Assembly: GCA_902761645.1 (NCBI GenBank)
Contig: CACWLF010000019.1
Span: 1 to 38,983, forward strand
Length of the DNA stretch: 38,983 bases
DNA from: an uncultured Aeromonadales bacterium
Lineage (GTDB): Bacteria > Pseudomonadota > Gammaproteobacteria > Enterobacterales > Succinivibrionaceae
Reading direction: 5' to 3'
The notes below the pieces were generated by a model. It was given only the letters and a program-made list of their open reading frames with translations, was not told where the DNA came from and made no database searches. This document shows positions 26,976-38,983 of the stretch, one piece after another (position 1 is the first letter of the stretch; every line of letters starts with the position of its first letter). The position numbers and the translations under genes were made by a program.

Positions 26976-27707
26976 ATGTCAACAGCTGTTTTTATCATTG
27001 CAACAATACTTATTGTATTAATTATTTCCTATTCATGTTACACTTGTTTTAGCAATAAATTGAGAACTAAAAAATTGGAACGTGACTATAGTGAGTTTGC
27101 CAGAAATCTACCTGATGACGATGGAACTGTAGGTCCTGTCGTTGTTAAGAGAAAACAGAATTCAGGCCTGATAGACAATAGTGAGCCGGCATTTGATTCA
27201 ACAGGAAGTGAAAAGAGTGTAAAGTCCGACAAAGATTCTGACAATGCCGAAAAAGATGCTAAATGGGCTCGTTTTTATCAATTCAATATAATCGCAAGAG
27301 ATCATAAACCTTTTACTCTGTCGCAGCTGCGAGAGGTTTTTGCTCAAGAAAAACTTACTTTTGGCGAGTTTGACGTCTTCTATAAATATGATCAGCAGAG
27401 TTCAAGTAAGAATCAGGAAATCTTCAGAGTTGGAAATTTAATTAAACCAGGTACATTCCCTCAGCAGGTTTCTATCAATTACAGCGGTACTGAATCAAAA
27501 GACGATTGGAGTACCAAGGGTATCTGTGTAATTATGTTCACGCCTAATTCAAGAATTGCAGAGAATCGTTTTGTTATGACACTGAAGTTTGTTGAGAATG
27601 CGAATAATATTCTGGACGGATTGATTTGTACCAAAGATTTAAAACCGATGACTGACGAGATTATTAATTCTTATCGTGAGCAGTTGCGCGAACATGATCA
27701 TGTTTAA
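26976..27707 (+). CDS. zipA: Cell division protein ZipA
   Basis: Inner-membrane anchor that tethers FtsZ to the membrane at the division site; confined to Gammaproteobacteria. It is 243 aa, shorter than E. coli ZipA (328 aa) because the linker is compact. One transmembrane segment is at residues 4-22, followed by a basic patch and a Ser/Asp/Lys-rich linker (about 30-100). The C-terminal FtsZ-binding domain is clear: FYQFNIIARD, FGEFDVFYKYD, FRVGNLIKPGTFP, GICVIMFTP and LKPMTDEIINSYREQLRE. The ATG at 26976 fits the membrane helix directly after the start. It precedes ligA, the E. coli order. Confidence 0.93.
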   Translation: MSTAVFIIATILIVLIISYSCYTCFSNKLRTKKLERDYSEFARNLPDDDGTVGPVVVKRKQNSGLIDNSEPAFDSTGSEKSVKSDKDSDNAEKDAKWARFYQFNIIARDHKPFTLSQLREVFAQEKLTFGEFDVFYKYDQQSSSKNQEIFRVGNLIKPGTFPQQVSINYSGTESKDDWSTKGICVIMFTPNSRIAENRFVMTLKFVENANNILDGLICTKDLKPMTDEIINSYREQLREHDHV

Positions 27708-27755
27708 TCTAAATGCATGATTGTCAGATTGAATATTTTGAATTGCAATGGGATG

Positions 27756-31513
<3,758 letters not shown>

Positions 31514-31781
31514 GAATATTGTTAATGAGCAGAAGAATGTTTTAAAAGATCCGAAATCCGTATCTGATAATAAAAATTCCAATGATGTGAAAAAAATAAT
31601 TGTTAAGAAGCAGGAAGAAATTACATCTGACTTTAAAAGTGAAAAACAATCAGAGGTAAAGAAATCTGATAAAACTCATGAAATACCAAAATTGGAAAAT
31701 GCATCGGAGACTGATAAGATAAAGAAAAGTACAGAAACTATAAAAACAGAAAAAGTTATAGAAAACCGTGTTAAAAATTGA
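31514..31781 (+). pseudogene. Detached 3' end of the mltD reading frame
   Basis: In the frame that unit 3 of the repeats shifts away from, coding continues past 31513 as PENIVNEQKNVLKDPKSVSDNKN and on to VKKIIVKKQEEITSDF, with a stop at 31781. It is a Lys/Glu/Ser-rich, low-complexity, probably disordered segment. There is no ribosome binding site in front of it, so it is the tail of mltD and not an independent gene. Restoring 17 bp would rejoin it. Confidence 0.8.
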
Positions 31782-31790
31782 GGAAAAACA

Positions 31791-32255
31791 GTGAAAGAAG
31801 TTGATATTTTTACTGATGGAGCATGTTTAGGAAATCCTGGTCCAGGCGGGTATGGTGCCATATTAAGATATCAAGGGCATGAAAAAGAGATCAGTGAAGG
31901 TTTTCCAAAAACAACTAATAATCAAATGGAGCTGCTGGCAGTAATAAATGCATTGAATTTACTTAAAGAACCATGCAAGGTAAGTGTAACAACCGATAGT
32001 GAATATGTACAGAAAGGAATTACCTTATGGGTAAAAAGCTGGAAAAAAAATAATTGGAAAACAAAAGAAGGCAAGCCTGTACAGAATAAGGAACTATGGG
32101 AAATTTTAGATCAGCTGGTTCAGCGCCATGAGTTCTCAATCAATTGGGTAAAAGGACATGCAGGACATGAAGAAAATGAACGTTGTGATGAATTGGCAAG
32201 GATGGCTGCCAATCGTCATAGAGATCCAGAAAAATTAGACAGACCGCGATATTAA
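31791..32255 (+). CDS. rnhA: Ribonuclease HI
   Basis: Cuts the RNA strand of RNA-DNA hybrids, removing R-loops and primers. It is 154 aa (E. coli 155). All four catalytic acidic residues are present: Asp9 ([11 protein letters not shown]), Glu47 (NNQMELLA), Asp69 (TTDSEYV) and Asp133 (ERCDELA). The basic handle helix ([17 protein letters not shown]) that binds the hybrid is intact. The start is a GTG with AGGA 6 nt upstream; the 9-nt gap after the mltD tail suggests an operon. In E. coli mltD and rnhA are also near each other, with gloB between; gloB is missing here. Confidence 0.97.
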   Translation: MKEVDIFTDGACLGNPGPGGYGAILRYQGHEKEISEGFPKTTNNQMELLAVINALNLLKEPCKVSVTTDSEYVQKGITLWVKSWKKNNWKTKEGKPVQNKELWEILDQLVQRHEFSINWVKGHAGHEENERCDELARMAANRHRDPEKLDRPRY

Positions 32256-32279
32256 TAAAATAATTGATTTAATTCAGAT

Positions 32280-32927
32280 ATGACAGATAAAAAAAGAACA
32301 CCTTCTCAAACCAGATGGTTAAATGAGCATTTTAACGATCAGTATGTTCAGGAAGCCCATAAAAAAGGATTTCGTTCCAGGGCTCATTTCAAGTTGGAAG
32401 AAATTCAGCAGAAAGATCGTATTATCAAACCAGGTATGTTTGTGGTTGATTTGGGCGCTGCTCCCGGCGGATGGTCAGAATACGCTGTAAAGTGTATTGG
32501 AAAAAAAGGCAGGATCATAGCATGTGATTTATTGCCTATGACTCCTATTTTGGGAGTTGATTTTATTCAGGGTGATTTTAGAGATCAGGAAGTCCTGGAT
32601 AAGATAAAAGAGTTGATCGGTACAGATAAAGTGGACGTGGTATTGTCAGATATGGCACCAAATATGTCTGGAACTTTAGGAGTGGATCAGCCGAGGGCCA
32701 TGTATTTGGTTGAATTGGCCCTGGACATGTGCCGTGATGTTCTTAAATGCGGCGGTTCTTTGATTGTAAAGGTGTTTAACGGAGAAGGTACCGAGGACTT
32801 TTTAAAACAGGTTCGTTCTGTTTTTACTTCTGTAAAGGTAAGAAAACCTGATGCCTCACGCTCCAGATCCAGAGAAGTTTATTATGTGGCGACAGGCTTT
32901 AAATTAAATAAACCTGAAAAAATATAG
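32280..32927 (+). CDS. rlmE: 23S rRNA 2'-O-ribose U2552 methyltransferase
   Basis: FtsJ/RrmJ-type S-adenosylmethionine methyltransferase that modifies U2552 in the A-loop during late 50S assembly. It is 215 aa (E. coli 209). The SAM-binding motif [12 protein letters not shown] is present, as are [17 protein letters not shown] and DMAPNMSGT. The N-terminal [13 protein letters not shown] block contains a lysine at the position of the catalytic K38 of the E. coli enzyme. The start ATG has no clear ribosome binding site, perhaps relying on coupling with rnhA 24 nt upstream. It precedes ftsH, as in most Gammaproteobacteria. Confidence 0.97.
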   Translation: MTDKKRTPSQTRWLNEHFNDQYVQEAHKKGFRSRAHFKLEEIQQKDRIIKPGMFVVDLGAAPGGWSEYAVKCIGKKGRIIACDLLPMTPILGVDFIQGDFRDQEVLDKIKELIGTDKVDVVLSDMAPNMSGTLGVDQPRAMYLVELALDMCRDVLKCGGSLIVKVFNGEGTEDFLKQVRSVFTSVKVRKPDASRSRSREVYYVATGFKLNKPEKI

Positions 32928-32961
32928 TCGGTTGGTGAGAATTTCGGTAATTTTGCTCTTA

Positions 32962-32991
32962 TTGATAAAAAAAGAACTTATGTGCTAAAAT
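32962..32991 (+). promoter_or_regulatory. Probable promoter of the ftsH operon
   Basis: TTGATA (32962-32967), an 18-bp spacer and TAAAAT (32986-32991) with TGC upstream as an extended -10. No clear sigma-32 heat-shock element is visible in the 114-nt gap. Confidence 0.6.
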
Positions 32992-33041
32992 TAATAGTAT
33001 TTTGTCGAAATTGTGCATATAAAGGATAAAAAAGTAAAACA

Positions 33042-35066
33042 ATGGCAAAGCATATATTCGTGTGGCTCATAATTGCAATTGTAATTATGTCGCTCATTCA
33101 AGCAATCAACACCAGTGAATATGCTGGTTCTACAATGGATTACACATCGTTTTATAATGCGGTCGAAGGTGATCAGGTATCTTCTGTGACCGTTACAAAC
33201 GGCAGAAATATTATCGGTAAAACGAAATCTGATTCATCATTTAATACTACAATTCCTGTTTATGATGAGAATTTAATTAAAACTTTAAGAGAACACCAGG
33301 TTAAAGTTACCGGTGAATTTGAAGAATCTACAGGATTTTGGGGAAATATGTTTATTTCCTGGCTGCCGGTAATCTTTCTGGTGGCTGTATGGATCTATTT
33401 CATGCGTCAGATGCAGGGCGGTGGCAGTAAAGCCATCAGTTTTGGAAAAAGCAAGGCTCGTATGCTGACACCGGATCAGATTAAAACAACGTTCGCGGAT
33501 GTGGCAGGATGCGATGAGGCAAAGGCTGAAGTTGCGGAAGTTGTGGATTTCTTAAAGGAACCTGAAAAATATCATAAACTAGGCGGTAAGATTCCTAAGG
33601 GTATTTTGATGGTTGGTCCTCCAGGTACAGGTAAAACCCTGTTGGCTAAAGCTATTGCCGGCGAGGCGAAAGTTCCTTTCTTTTCAATTTCCGGTTCTGA
33701 CTTTGTTGAAATGTTTGTCGGTGTCGGTGCGGCTAGAGTCAGAGATATGTTTGCCAAGGCGAAAAGCTGTGCTCCTTGCATTGTATTTATTGATGAAATT
33801 GATGCGGTAGGACGCCAGAGAGGTGCAGGTTTAGGAGGCGGTAATGATGAAAGAGAGCAGACTCTGAATCAGATGCTGGTTGAAATGGATGGTTTCGATG
33901 AAAGGACCTCTGTTATCGTTATAGCTGCAACTAACCGTCCTGATGTTCTGGATCCGGCTTTACAGAGACCTGGGCGTTTTGATCGTCAGGTTTACGTAAC
34001 TTTGCCGGACATTAAAGGAAGAGAGGCTATTTTAAATGTTCACATGAAAAAAGTCCCTCTGGCAAAGGATGTTGATGCCTCTGTTTTAGCTCGCAGTACA
34101 CCTGGTTTTTCCGGCGCTGACTTACAGAATCTTGTTAATGAGGCTGCTTTATTTGCTGCACGTGCCAATTTAAGAATTGTATCGATGCATGAATTTGAAC
34201 TGGCAAAAGACAAGATCATGATGGGCACTGAACGTAAATCCATGGTTATGAGCGAAAAGGAACTTGAAATGACCGCGTACCATGAGTCTGGACATGCAAT
34301 TATAGGCAGACTTGTTCCTGAACATGATCCGGTTTATAAAGTATCGATTGTACCTAGAGGAAGAGCACTTGGTGTAACAATGTTTATTCCTGAACAGGAT
34401 CGCTGGAGTCAGTCCCGTCAGTATTTAAATTCAAATATTGCCTCTTTGTTCGGCGGTCGCATTGCTGAAGAAATCATTTATGGAAAGGAACTGGTTTCAA
34501 CCGGTGCATCAAATGATATTGAACGAGCAACCAATATTGCTCGTAAGATGGTTACAAGATGGGGTATGTCCGATCGTCTTGGTCCGATTCTATATGCAGA
34601 AGAGGAGGGCGAAGTATTTTTAGGCAAGAGTGTTACCAAAAATAAACATGTTTCGGACGATACAGCCAAGGTAATTGATGAAGAAGTTCAGAAAATTATG
34701 TTTACCAATTATGAATTGGCTAAGCAGATTATAACTGACAATATGGATATTCTTCATGCAATGAAAGATGCATTGTTGAAATATGAAACTATTGATTCAG
34801 CGCAACTGGATGATCTGATGGCACGCCGTGAAGTTCGTGAACCTCAGGAAGATCGAGGCGAAGCTAAAGAACCGATGGATGATAAGCAGTTTGATAAAGT
34901 AAAAGACGCAGATGCGGAAAAGAAAAATGACGATGTTACCGTGGTTGATGTTTCTTCCAGCAATTCTGACTCAAAATCAAATAAATCATCGGAAGGTGAC
35001 AGTTGGGATGAGGTAGAGACAGACAGTAGCAAATCCGATCAGAATAATGACTCGGAAAAAAAATAA
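33042..35066 (+). CDS. ftsH: ATP-dependent zinc metalloprotease FtsH
   Basis: Hexameric membrane-anchored AAA+ protease that degrades misfolded membrane proteins and short-lived regulators. It is 674 aa (E. coli 644). Two transmembrane segments (about 5-24 and 105-123) flank a periplasmic domain. Walker A is GPPGTGKT at 192-199; Walker B is CIVFIDEID; the second region of homology includes [18 protein letters not shown]. The zinc motif HESGH is at 414-418. The C-terminus has an extra Ser/Asp/Lys-rich acidic tail of about 60 residues that is unlike E. coli FtsH and looks disordered. It heads a run of ftsH, folP and glmM with short gaps. Confidence 0.98.
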   Translation: MAKHIFVWLIIAIVIMSLIQAINTSEYAGSTMDYTSFYNAVEGDQVSSVTVTNGRNIIGKTKSDSSFNTTIPVYDENLIKTLREHQVKVTGEFEESTGFWGNMFISWLPVIFLVAVWIYFMRQMQGGGSKAISFGKSKARMLTPDQIKTTFADVAGCDEAKAEVAEVVDFLKEPEKYHKLGGKIPKGILMVGPPGTGKTLLAKAIAGEAKVPFFSISGSDFVEMFVGVGAARVRDMFAKAKSCAPCIVFIDEIDAVGRQRGAGLGGGNDEREQTLNQMLVEMDGFDERTSVIVIAATNRPDVLDPALQRPGRFDRQVYVTLPDIKGREAILNVHMKKVPLAKDVDASVLARSTPGFSGADLQNLVNEAALFAARANLRIVSMHEFELAKDKIMMGTERKSMVMSEKELEMTAYHESGHAIIGRLVPEHDPVYKVSIVPRGRALGVTMFIPEQDRWSQSRQYLNSNIASLFGGRIAEEIIYGKELVSTGASNDIERATNIARKMVTRWGMSDRLGPILYAEEEGEVFLGKSVTKNKHVSDDTAKVIDEEVQKIMFTNYELAKQIITDNMDILHAMKDALLKYETIDSAQLDDLMARREVREPQEDRGEAKEPMDDKQFDKVKDADAEKKNDDVTVVDVSSSNSDSKSNKSSEGDSWDEVETDSSKSDQNNDSEKK

Positions 35067-35087
35067 TAAATGAAAGGGTAGCAGATT

Positions 35088-35945
35088 ATGCAGGCAAAAA
35101 AATTAGAGTATAAAGGAAAAGTTCTGGATTTGTCACAACCTAGAATTATGGGCATTGTTAATGTTACCCCGGATTCATTTTCTGACGGAGGTCAGTACAA
35201 CAGACTTGATCTTGCTTTCGAGCGGGTTAAACAGCTGGTTTTGTCCGGTGCCAGCATTATAGATGTTGGAGGAGAGTCAACGAGACCGGGAGCTGATGAG
35301 GTTTCCGAGCAGGAAGAACTTGATCGTGTTATTCCGCTTATTGAAAAAATTTCAAATGAACTTGACGTATGGATCAGTGTGGACACCTGCAAAGCTGCAG
35401 TAATGAAAGCCGCGCTTGATGCCGGTGCTCATATCATAAATGATATTAAGGCTCTGACTGCCGATCATGCTGTCGACGTTGTTGCAAAATATAATTGCCC
35501 TGTATGTCTTATGCACATGAAGGGACAGCCTAAAAATATGCAGGATGATCCTCATTATGACGATCTGATAGGCGACATTTCTTCATTCTTGTTTGAACGT
35601 ATTGATACTTGTTTGAATGCAGGTATTTCACGGGATAGAATTATTATCGATCCTGGTTTCGGTTTTGGAAAAACATTGGATCAGAATTACAAGTTACTGG
35701 GTCAGTTAGACAGATTTTTATCCTTTGGATTGCCATTGCTTGTTGGAATGTCCCGCAAATCCATGATAGGTAATTTGATAAATGCAAATGTTGATGAGCG
35801 CGTAATAGGAAGTGTTGCCGCTCATTTGTATGCGGTTCAAAAAGGTGCAAATATTTTAAGAGTTCATGATGTAAAGGAAATGTCGGAAGCTCTTAAAGTG
35901 TATTTGTACGCCAATCAGTATAGTAAGACCAAAAAATTGTTCTAG
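35088..35945 (+). CDS. folP: Dihydropteroate synthase
   Basis: Joins p-aminobenzoate to dihydropterin pyrophosphate in folate synthesis; the target of sulfonamides. It is 285 aa (E. coli 282). The pterin-binding signatures are clear: IMGIVNVTPDSFSDGG at the N-terminus, DVGGESTRPGADEV, HIINDIKAL and DPGFGFGKTLDQNY. The sulfonamide-contact loops look ordinary. GAAAGGG lies about 10 nt before the ATG. It is 21 nt after ftsH and 9 nt before glmM, so all three are probably co-transcribed, the standard gammaproteobacterial arrangement. Confidence 0.97.
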   Translation: MQAKKLEYKGKVLDLSQPRIMGIVNVTPDSFSDGGQYNRLDLAFERVKQLVLSGASIIDVGGESTRPGADEVSEQEELDRVIPLIEKISNELDVWISVDTCKAAVMKAALDAGAHIINDIKALTADHAVDVVAKYNCPVCLMHMKGQPKNMQDDPHYDDLIGDISSFLFERIDTCLNAGISRDRIIIDPGFGFGKTLDQNYKLLGQLDRFLSFGLPLLVGMSRKSMIGNLINANVDERVIGSVAAHLYAVQKGANILRVHDVKEMSEALKVYLYANQYSKTKKLF

Positions 35946-35954
35946 AGGTTAGTT

Positions 35955-37280
35955 ATGGAAAGAAAGTATTTTGGTACCGATGGTGTTCGCGGTGCTGTAG
36001 GTACTTTTCCTATTACACCTGAGTTCGTTTTGCGCTTGGGATTTGCAGCAGGAAAAGTTTTATCAAAAAAAAGTTCAAGACGTGTTCTAATCGGTCAGGA
36101 TACAAGAATTTCAGGGTTTATGCTTCAATCCGCATTGGTTGCCGGTCTGTCCGCTGCAGGAATAAAGTCTATACTGGTAGGAACCATGCCTACACCTGCT
36201 ATTGCGTATTTAACACGGGCTTTCAGATGTGATGCAGGTGTTGTAATAAGTGCATCTCACAACCCTTATTATGATAACGGCATTAAATTCTTTTCCGCAT
36301 TTGGTACTAAATTGCCTGATGAAGTTGAACTGGAAATTGAAAGTCTTCTGGACAAGGATTTGTCGGTTTCCGAGTCTAAAAAATTGGGCAGTTATGAATT
36401 AATAGATGATGCAGCCGGCCGTTACATAGAATTCTGTAAAAGTACATTCCCGTTTGATAAGGATTTATCACAATACAAAATTGTTCTGGATTGTGCCAAC
36501 GGTGCAACACATCATATTGCTCCTGCCGTGTTCAGTGAACTTGGTGCCGATATTGTTGCAAAAATCGGATGTGAACCAGATGGTATTAATATCAATGATA
36601 AAGTAGGCTCAACTCATCTTGACAAACTGGTTGCCACTGTTCTGGATAAAAAGGCTGATCTGGGAATTGCGTTTGATGGTGACGGCGATCGCCTGATGTT
36701 CGTAGACTCTGACGGTACCGTTGTTGACGGTGACGGCGTACTTTATATTATTGCAACATATCTGAAAGAATTTAAAAAATTAAATGGCGGTATCGTTGGC
36801 ACCCTCATGTCAAATTTTGGTTTGGAGCTGGCATTTAAACGATTGTCGATACCGTTTATAAGGGCATCTGTCGGAGATCGCTATGTGCTTGAAAAACTTC
36901 AGGAACAGAATTGGCGGCTTGGCGGAGAAAATTCTGGTCATATCATAAGTTTGGATCATACATCAACAGGAGATGGAATTATTTCCGCTTTGCAGGTTAT
37001 GAAAGCGCTTGTAAGGACAGGAAAAACATTGCATGAATCTTTAAAGGGTTTATCAATGATGCCTCAGGTTCTGGTTAACAAGAGATTTGTGGAAGGAATG
37101 GATCCTCTGCATGATCAAAATGTTTTGGCTGCAGTTAAGGAAGCTGAAAGACAGTTAGGAGATAACGGCAGAGTTCTGTTGAGAAAGTCTGGTACCGAGC
37201 CATTAATTCGAGTAATGGTAGAGGGTTCAGATAAAACTTTGGTGACAAATCTTGCAAATATGATAGCAGAAAAAGTTTAG
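35955..37280 (+). CDS. glmM: Phosphoglucosamine mutase
   Basis: Interconverts glucosamine-6-phosphate and glucosamine-1-phosphate, feeding UDP-GlcNAc for peptidoglycan and lipopolysaccharide. It is 441 aa (E. coli 445). The phosphorylated active-site serine is Ser101 in [16 protein letters not shown]. The Mg-binding loop is [12 protein letters not shown]. The sugar-binding loop GGENSGH and the phosphate-binding [14 protein letters not shown] follow. It is the last gene of the ftsH-folP-glmM set, closed by a terminator before secG. Confidence 0.97.
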   Translation: MERKYFGTDGVRGAVGTFPITPEFVLRLGFAAGKVLSKKSSRRVLIGQDTRISGFMLQSALVAGLSAAGIKSILVGTMPTPAIAYLTRAFRCDAGVVISASHNPYYDNGIKFFSAFGTKLPDEVELEIESLLDKDLSVSESKKLGSYELIDDAAGRYIEFCKSTFPFDKDLSQYKIVLDCANGATHHIAPAVFSELGADIVAKIGCEPDGININDKVGSTHLDKLVATVLDKKADLGIAFDGDGDRLMFVDSDGTVVDGDGVLYIIATYLKEFKKLNGGIVGTLMSNFGLELAFKRLSIPFIRASVGDRYVLEKLQEQNWRLGGENSGHIISLDHTSTGDGIISALQVMKALVRTGKTLHESLKGLSMMPQVLVNKRFVEGMDPLHDQNVLAAVKEAERQLGDNGRVLLRKSGTEPLIRVMVEGSDKTLVTNLANMIAEKV

Positions 37281-37374
37281 TTTTATCTGACTGTATGATT
37301 GTAAAAATCGAGTTGATTCCGGTTTCTTAACGAATTTGTTCAAGTGCTTGACTGAAGACGATTTTCAAACTAAA

Positions 37375-37407
37375 CTTACCTATCACAAAATGATAGGTAA
37401 GATTTTT
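37375..37407 (+). terminator. Terminator of the ftsH-folP-glmM operon
   Basis: CTTACCTATCA (37375-37385) and TGATAGGTAAG (37391-37401) form a perfect 11-bp stem with loop CAAAA, followed by ATTTTTAATTT. It lies 95 nt after glmM, in the 255-nt gap before secG; the rest of that gap is AT-rich and should hold the secG promoter. Confidence 0.9.
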
Positions 37408-37535
37408 AATTTGAACATATGCTGATGTATTGCTTTAATTTGTGCATTATGGCTGGGAATTGTCTTTCGTTATGATGAATTTTGGTAATTAAAGTTGGTT
37501 TTACCTATTTGGAGAGTATTTAATAAGGTTTTAAT

Positions 37536-38078
37536 ATGTACGGTGTTTTATTAAGTTTGTATTTGATTGTTGCGATTGCATTAATAGGTTTCATTTTACT
37601 TCAGCACGGCAAAGGTGCAAGCATGGGAGCTTCTTTTGGTGCAGGTGCTTCAAATACTGTATTCGGTTCAGTTGGTAGTGGTAACTTTTTAACTCATTCT
37701 ACAGCTGTATTGGCAACTTTGTTTTTTATTATCAGTTTGGCAATATCTGCAATGTATGCCCATCAGAACAAAGATACTGATAAAGTTGATTTTGAAAATC
37801 TTCAGGAAGCTGCCGAGCAGATGGAAGTTCCAAGCGATAAGGTAAACAACGATAGTTCTCTTCAGGTTCCAGCAGATAAAAAGGTTTCTGAAGTTAAAGC
37901 TGCTGCAGAAGAAAAGGTTGAAGAAACCAAGGCTGCTGTAGAGGATAAGGTGGCAGAAATTAAAGCTGCTGCGGAAGAAAAGGTTGAAGAAACCAAGGCT
38001 GCCGTAGAGGATAAAGCTGCAGAAGTTAAAGCTGCTGCGGAAGAAAAGGTTGAAGAAAAAGGCTGCCGTAGAGGATAA
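37536..38078 (+). CDS. secG: Protein-export membrane protein SecG with a frameshifted repeat tail
   Basis: SecG is the small subunit of the SecYEG translocon. Residues 1-75 are a normal SecG core: first transmembrane segment at about 4-21, the LLQHGKGASMGASFGAGASNTVFGSVGSGNFL loop in two parts, second transmembrane segment at about 53-71. E. coli SecG ends at 110 aa, but here a long Lys/Glu/Ala-rich tail follows, made of 22-aa (66-bp) repeats. E. coli SecG has both termini in the periplasm, so the tail is probably periplasmic. A 2-bp deletion in repeat unit 3 (near 38058) shifts the frame into EEKGCRRG and a stop at 38078. The original frame continues to 38271, giving about 245 aa. Confidence 0.93.
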   Translation: MYGVLLSLYLIVAIALIGFILLQHGKGASMGASFGAGASNTVFGSVGSGNFLTHSTAVLATLFFIISLAISAMYAHQNKDTDKVDFENLQEAAEQMEVPSDKVNNDSSLQVPADKKVSEVKAAAEEKVEETKAAVEDKVAEIKAAAEEKVEETKAAVEDKAAEVKAAAEEKVEEKGCRRG

Positions 38079-38208
38079 AGCTGCAGAAGTTAAAGCTGCT
38101 GCGGAAGAAAAGGTTGAAGAAACCAAGGCTGCCGTAGAGGATAAAACTACAGAAGTTAAAGCCGCTGCAGAAGAAAAAGTATCCGAGGTTAAAGCTGCTG
38201 TAGAAAAG
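37890..38208 (+). repeat. 66-bp tandem repeat array in the secG tail
   Basis: Units begin at 37890, 37956, 38022, 38086 and 38152. Units 1, 2 and 4 are 66 bp, unit 3 is 64 bp (CC missing from GAAACCAAG), and unit 5 is degenerate. Each encodes two related 11-residue blocks, EVKAAAEEKVE and ETKAAVEDKVA. An 11-residue period with Ala, Lys and Glu is typical of hendecad coiled coils and resembles group 3 LEA repeats. Confidence 0.93.
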
Positions 38209-38271
38209 ACAGAAGAAGCTCAGGCCAATGCTGAACAGCAGATAAAGCAAGTTCAGGAAGCTGCCAAGTAG
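38079..38271 (+). pseudogene. Detached 3' end of the secG reading frame
   Basis: In the frame lost by the 2-bp deletion, coding continues as AAVEDKAAEVKAAAEEKVEE through EKTEEAQANAEQQIKQVQE to a TAG at 38271. It has no start or ribosome binding site of its own. It is the remainder of the SecG tail and would rejoin it if two bases were restored. Confidence 0.85.
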
Positions 38272-38342
38272 AATAATGGTTATTTTTAAGGCAAAAGAAA
38301 CAGTAATTTAAATATTTACTACCAAGTAATGTTTAATTGCAT

Positions 38343-38348
38343 TATAAT
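38343..38348 (+). promoter_or_regulatory. Possible -10 box for tRNA-Leu
   Basis: A consensus TATAAT lies about 66 nt upstream of the tRNA. No convincing -35 is seen at 16-19 bp, so the tRNA may partly depend on read-through from secG. Confidence 0.4.
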
Positions 38349-38352
38349 ACAC

Positions 38353-38396
38353 AACTGTGGTTTGGGGAGATTTTTGAAAATCTGATGACCACAGTT
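38353..38396 (+). other. 44-nt hairpin in the tRNA-Leu leader
   Basis: AACTGTGGT (38353-38361) pairs perfectly with ACCACAGTT (38388-38396), and inside it AGATTTT (38368-38374) pairs with AAAATCT (38377-38383). It begins at the predicted transcript start and ends 18 nt before the tRNA. There is no U-run of terminator type. Confidence 0.6.
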
Positions 38397-38414
38397 AAAT
38401 TTCAAAATAGGTGT

Positions 38415-38499
38415 GCATGACTGGTGGAATTGGTAGACACGCAGTCTTCAGGTGGCTGTGCCGCGAGGTGTATGGGTTCGAGTCCCATGTCATGCACCA
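38415..38499 (+). tRNA. tRNA-Leu, anticodon CAG
   Basis: An 85-nt class II tRNA with encoded CCA. The acceptor GCATGAC pairs with GTCATGC. The anticodon stem CAGTC/GGCTG closes loop TTCAGGT (anticodon CAG, reading CUG). A long variable arm (TGCCGCGAGGTGTA region) and the T arm TGGG-TTCGAGT-CCCA complete it. A leucine tRNA follows secG in E. coli as well, although there the anticodon is GAG. Confidence 0.96.
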
Positions 38500-38983
38500 T
38501 TCTCAATGTAAATCTAATCATTCATATCATGAACAAGATTTTTTAAGGTCATGCTTTTATTTATGGATCTTAATTTTTAACGAATGATTTATCGTGTTTG
38601 ATTTCCTGATTTTCTATTTGTAATAATTTATCTTTTGATAAAGATGTATTTCAAAACATCGTATAACAGCCAAGCATATAATCATGAATGATTTTGATAG
38701 GATTGCATGTCAAATGGCTTATCTGCAATAACAATCGTGAAAATCATTTCAGGAGATAGTTACGGTTAACACTGCAAGCGCGGATGATAATAAATATTAC
38801 TGTAATGCAGTAAACCACATAAGACCCAAACTTTTCTAATCTAGATAAGTACTAATCAATAATTTTTTCAAAAAATCGTATAAGTCACTGATCTATTTGA
38901 TTTTTTAACTTGAATTAAGGATTTATCCATGTTATACTAGATATGTTATTATAAATCTAGCGGAATCATTATGCTTATTAAAT
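38500..38983. other. 484-nt region with no complete gene; promoter and possible gene start at the right edge
   Basis: I find no complete reading frame or RNA gene in this AT-rich stretch. Near its end TTGAAT (38910-38915), a 17-bp spacer and TATACT (38933-38938) make a good sigma-70 promoter. An ATG at 38971 (MLIK...) about 26 nt after the predicted start could open a gene that runs out of the window. Only 13 nt of it are present, so it cannot be identified. Confidence 0.45.

Noticed and set aside
31587-31781. A separate 64-aa gene before rnhA
   Set aside because: The frame is open upstream through the mltD repeats and the supposed start is an internal GTG without a Shine-Dalgarno site.
38050-38271. 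A separate small gene after secG
   Set aside because: It has no ribosome binding site and continues the secG repeats exactly after a 2-bp loss, so it is the detached tail of secG.

Overview
The window is AT-rich DNA from a gammaproteobacterium, most likely a fermentative anaerobe. ZipA, RcsF, YfbV, an E. coli-type YcaO and a TrmO next to RcsF point to Gammaproteobacteria. So do the gene orders ycaO-focA-pflB, zipA-ligA and rlmE-ftsH-folP-glmM-secG-tRNA-Leu. Low GC, the pyruvate formate-lyase system and many lineage-specific oddities suggest something like Succinivibrionaceae, but that placement is an inference. Almost everything looks chromosomal and housekeeping; the only clear mobile element is the 5' end of a group IIC intron at the left edge.

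Layout. 1-229: 5' part of a group IIC intron (minus strand), sitting directly behind the proS terminator. 288-6255: proS (minus), then gltX, an unrecognised 401-aa gene, tRNA-Ala(GGC), rcsF and trmO (plus). 6274-10582 (minus): a YfcH-type epimerase, a Crp/Fnr regulator and a four-part CoA-disulfide reductase/rhodanese/TusA/DsrE protein. 11117-12641: an isolated pseudaminic acid synthase followed by a frameshifted GNAT acetyltransferase. 12841-14796: a large lipoprotein with RCC1-like repeats. 14895-22661: the mixed-acid fermentation block, with a short phosphate acetyltransferase, PFL-activating enzyme, yfbV, pflB, focA and a degenerate ycaO. 22997-30192: asd, a receiver-TPR protein lacking the phospho-acceptor Asp, a VC2046-like gene, zipA and a long ligA. 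30185-38499: mltD, rnhA, rlmE, ftsH, folP, glmM, secG and tRNA-Leu(CAG). The last 480 bases hold no complete gene.

How the genes work together. FocA, PflB and PflA form the pyruvate-to-formate route, and Pta would take the acetyl-CoA to acetyl phosphate; ackA is not in the window. The CoA-disulfide reductase fusion and the Crp/Fnr gene overlap, so they are probably one sulfur or redox unit with its own regulator. The right half is cell-envelope and growth machinery: division (ZipA), wall turnover (MltD), membrane proteolysis (FtsH), amino-sugar supply (GlmM), translocation (SecG) and folate (FolP).

Most interesting points: a LigA with an apparently duplicated helix-hairpin-helix module; SecG and MltD both carrying tandem-repeat Lys/Glu-rich tails broken by indels inside the repeats while the cores stay intact; a YcaO whose N-terminal ATP-binding residues are missing; a receiver-TPR protein without its Asp; a Pta reduced to its catalytic domain; and an unexplained 88-nt folded element between the epimerase and the Crp/Fnr gene.
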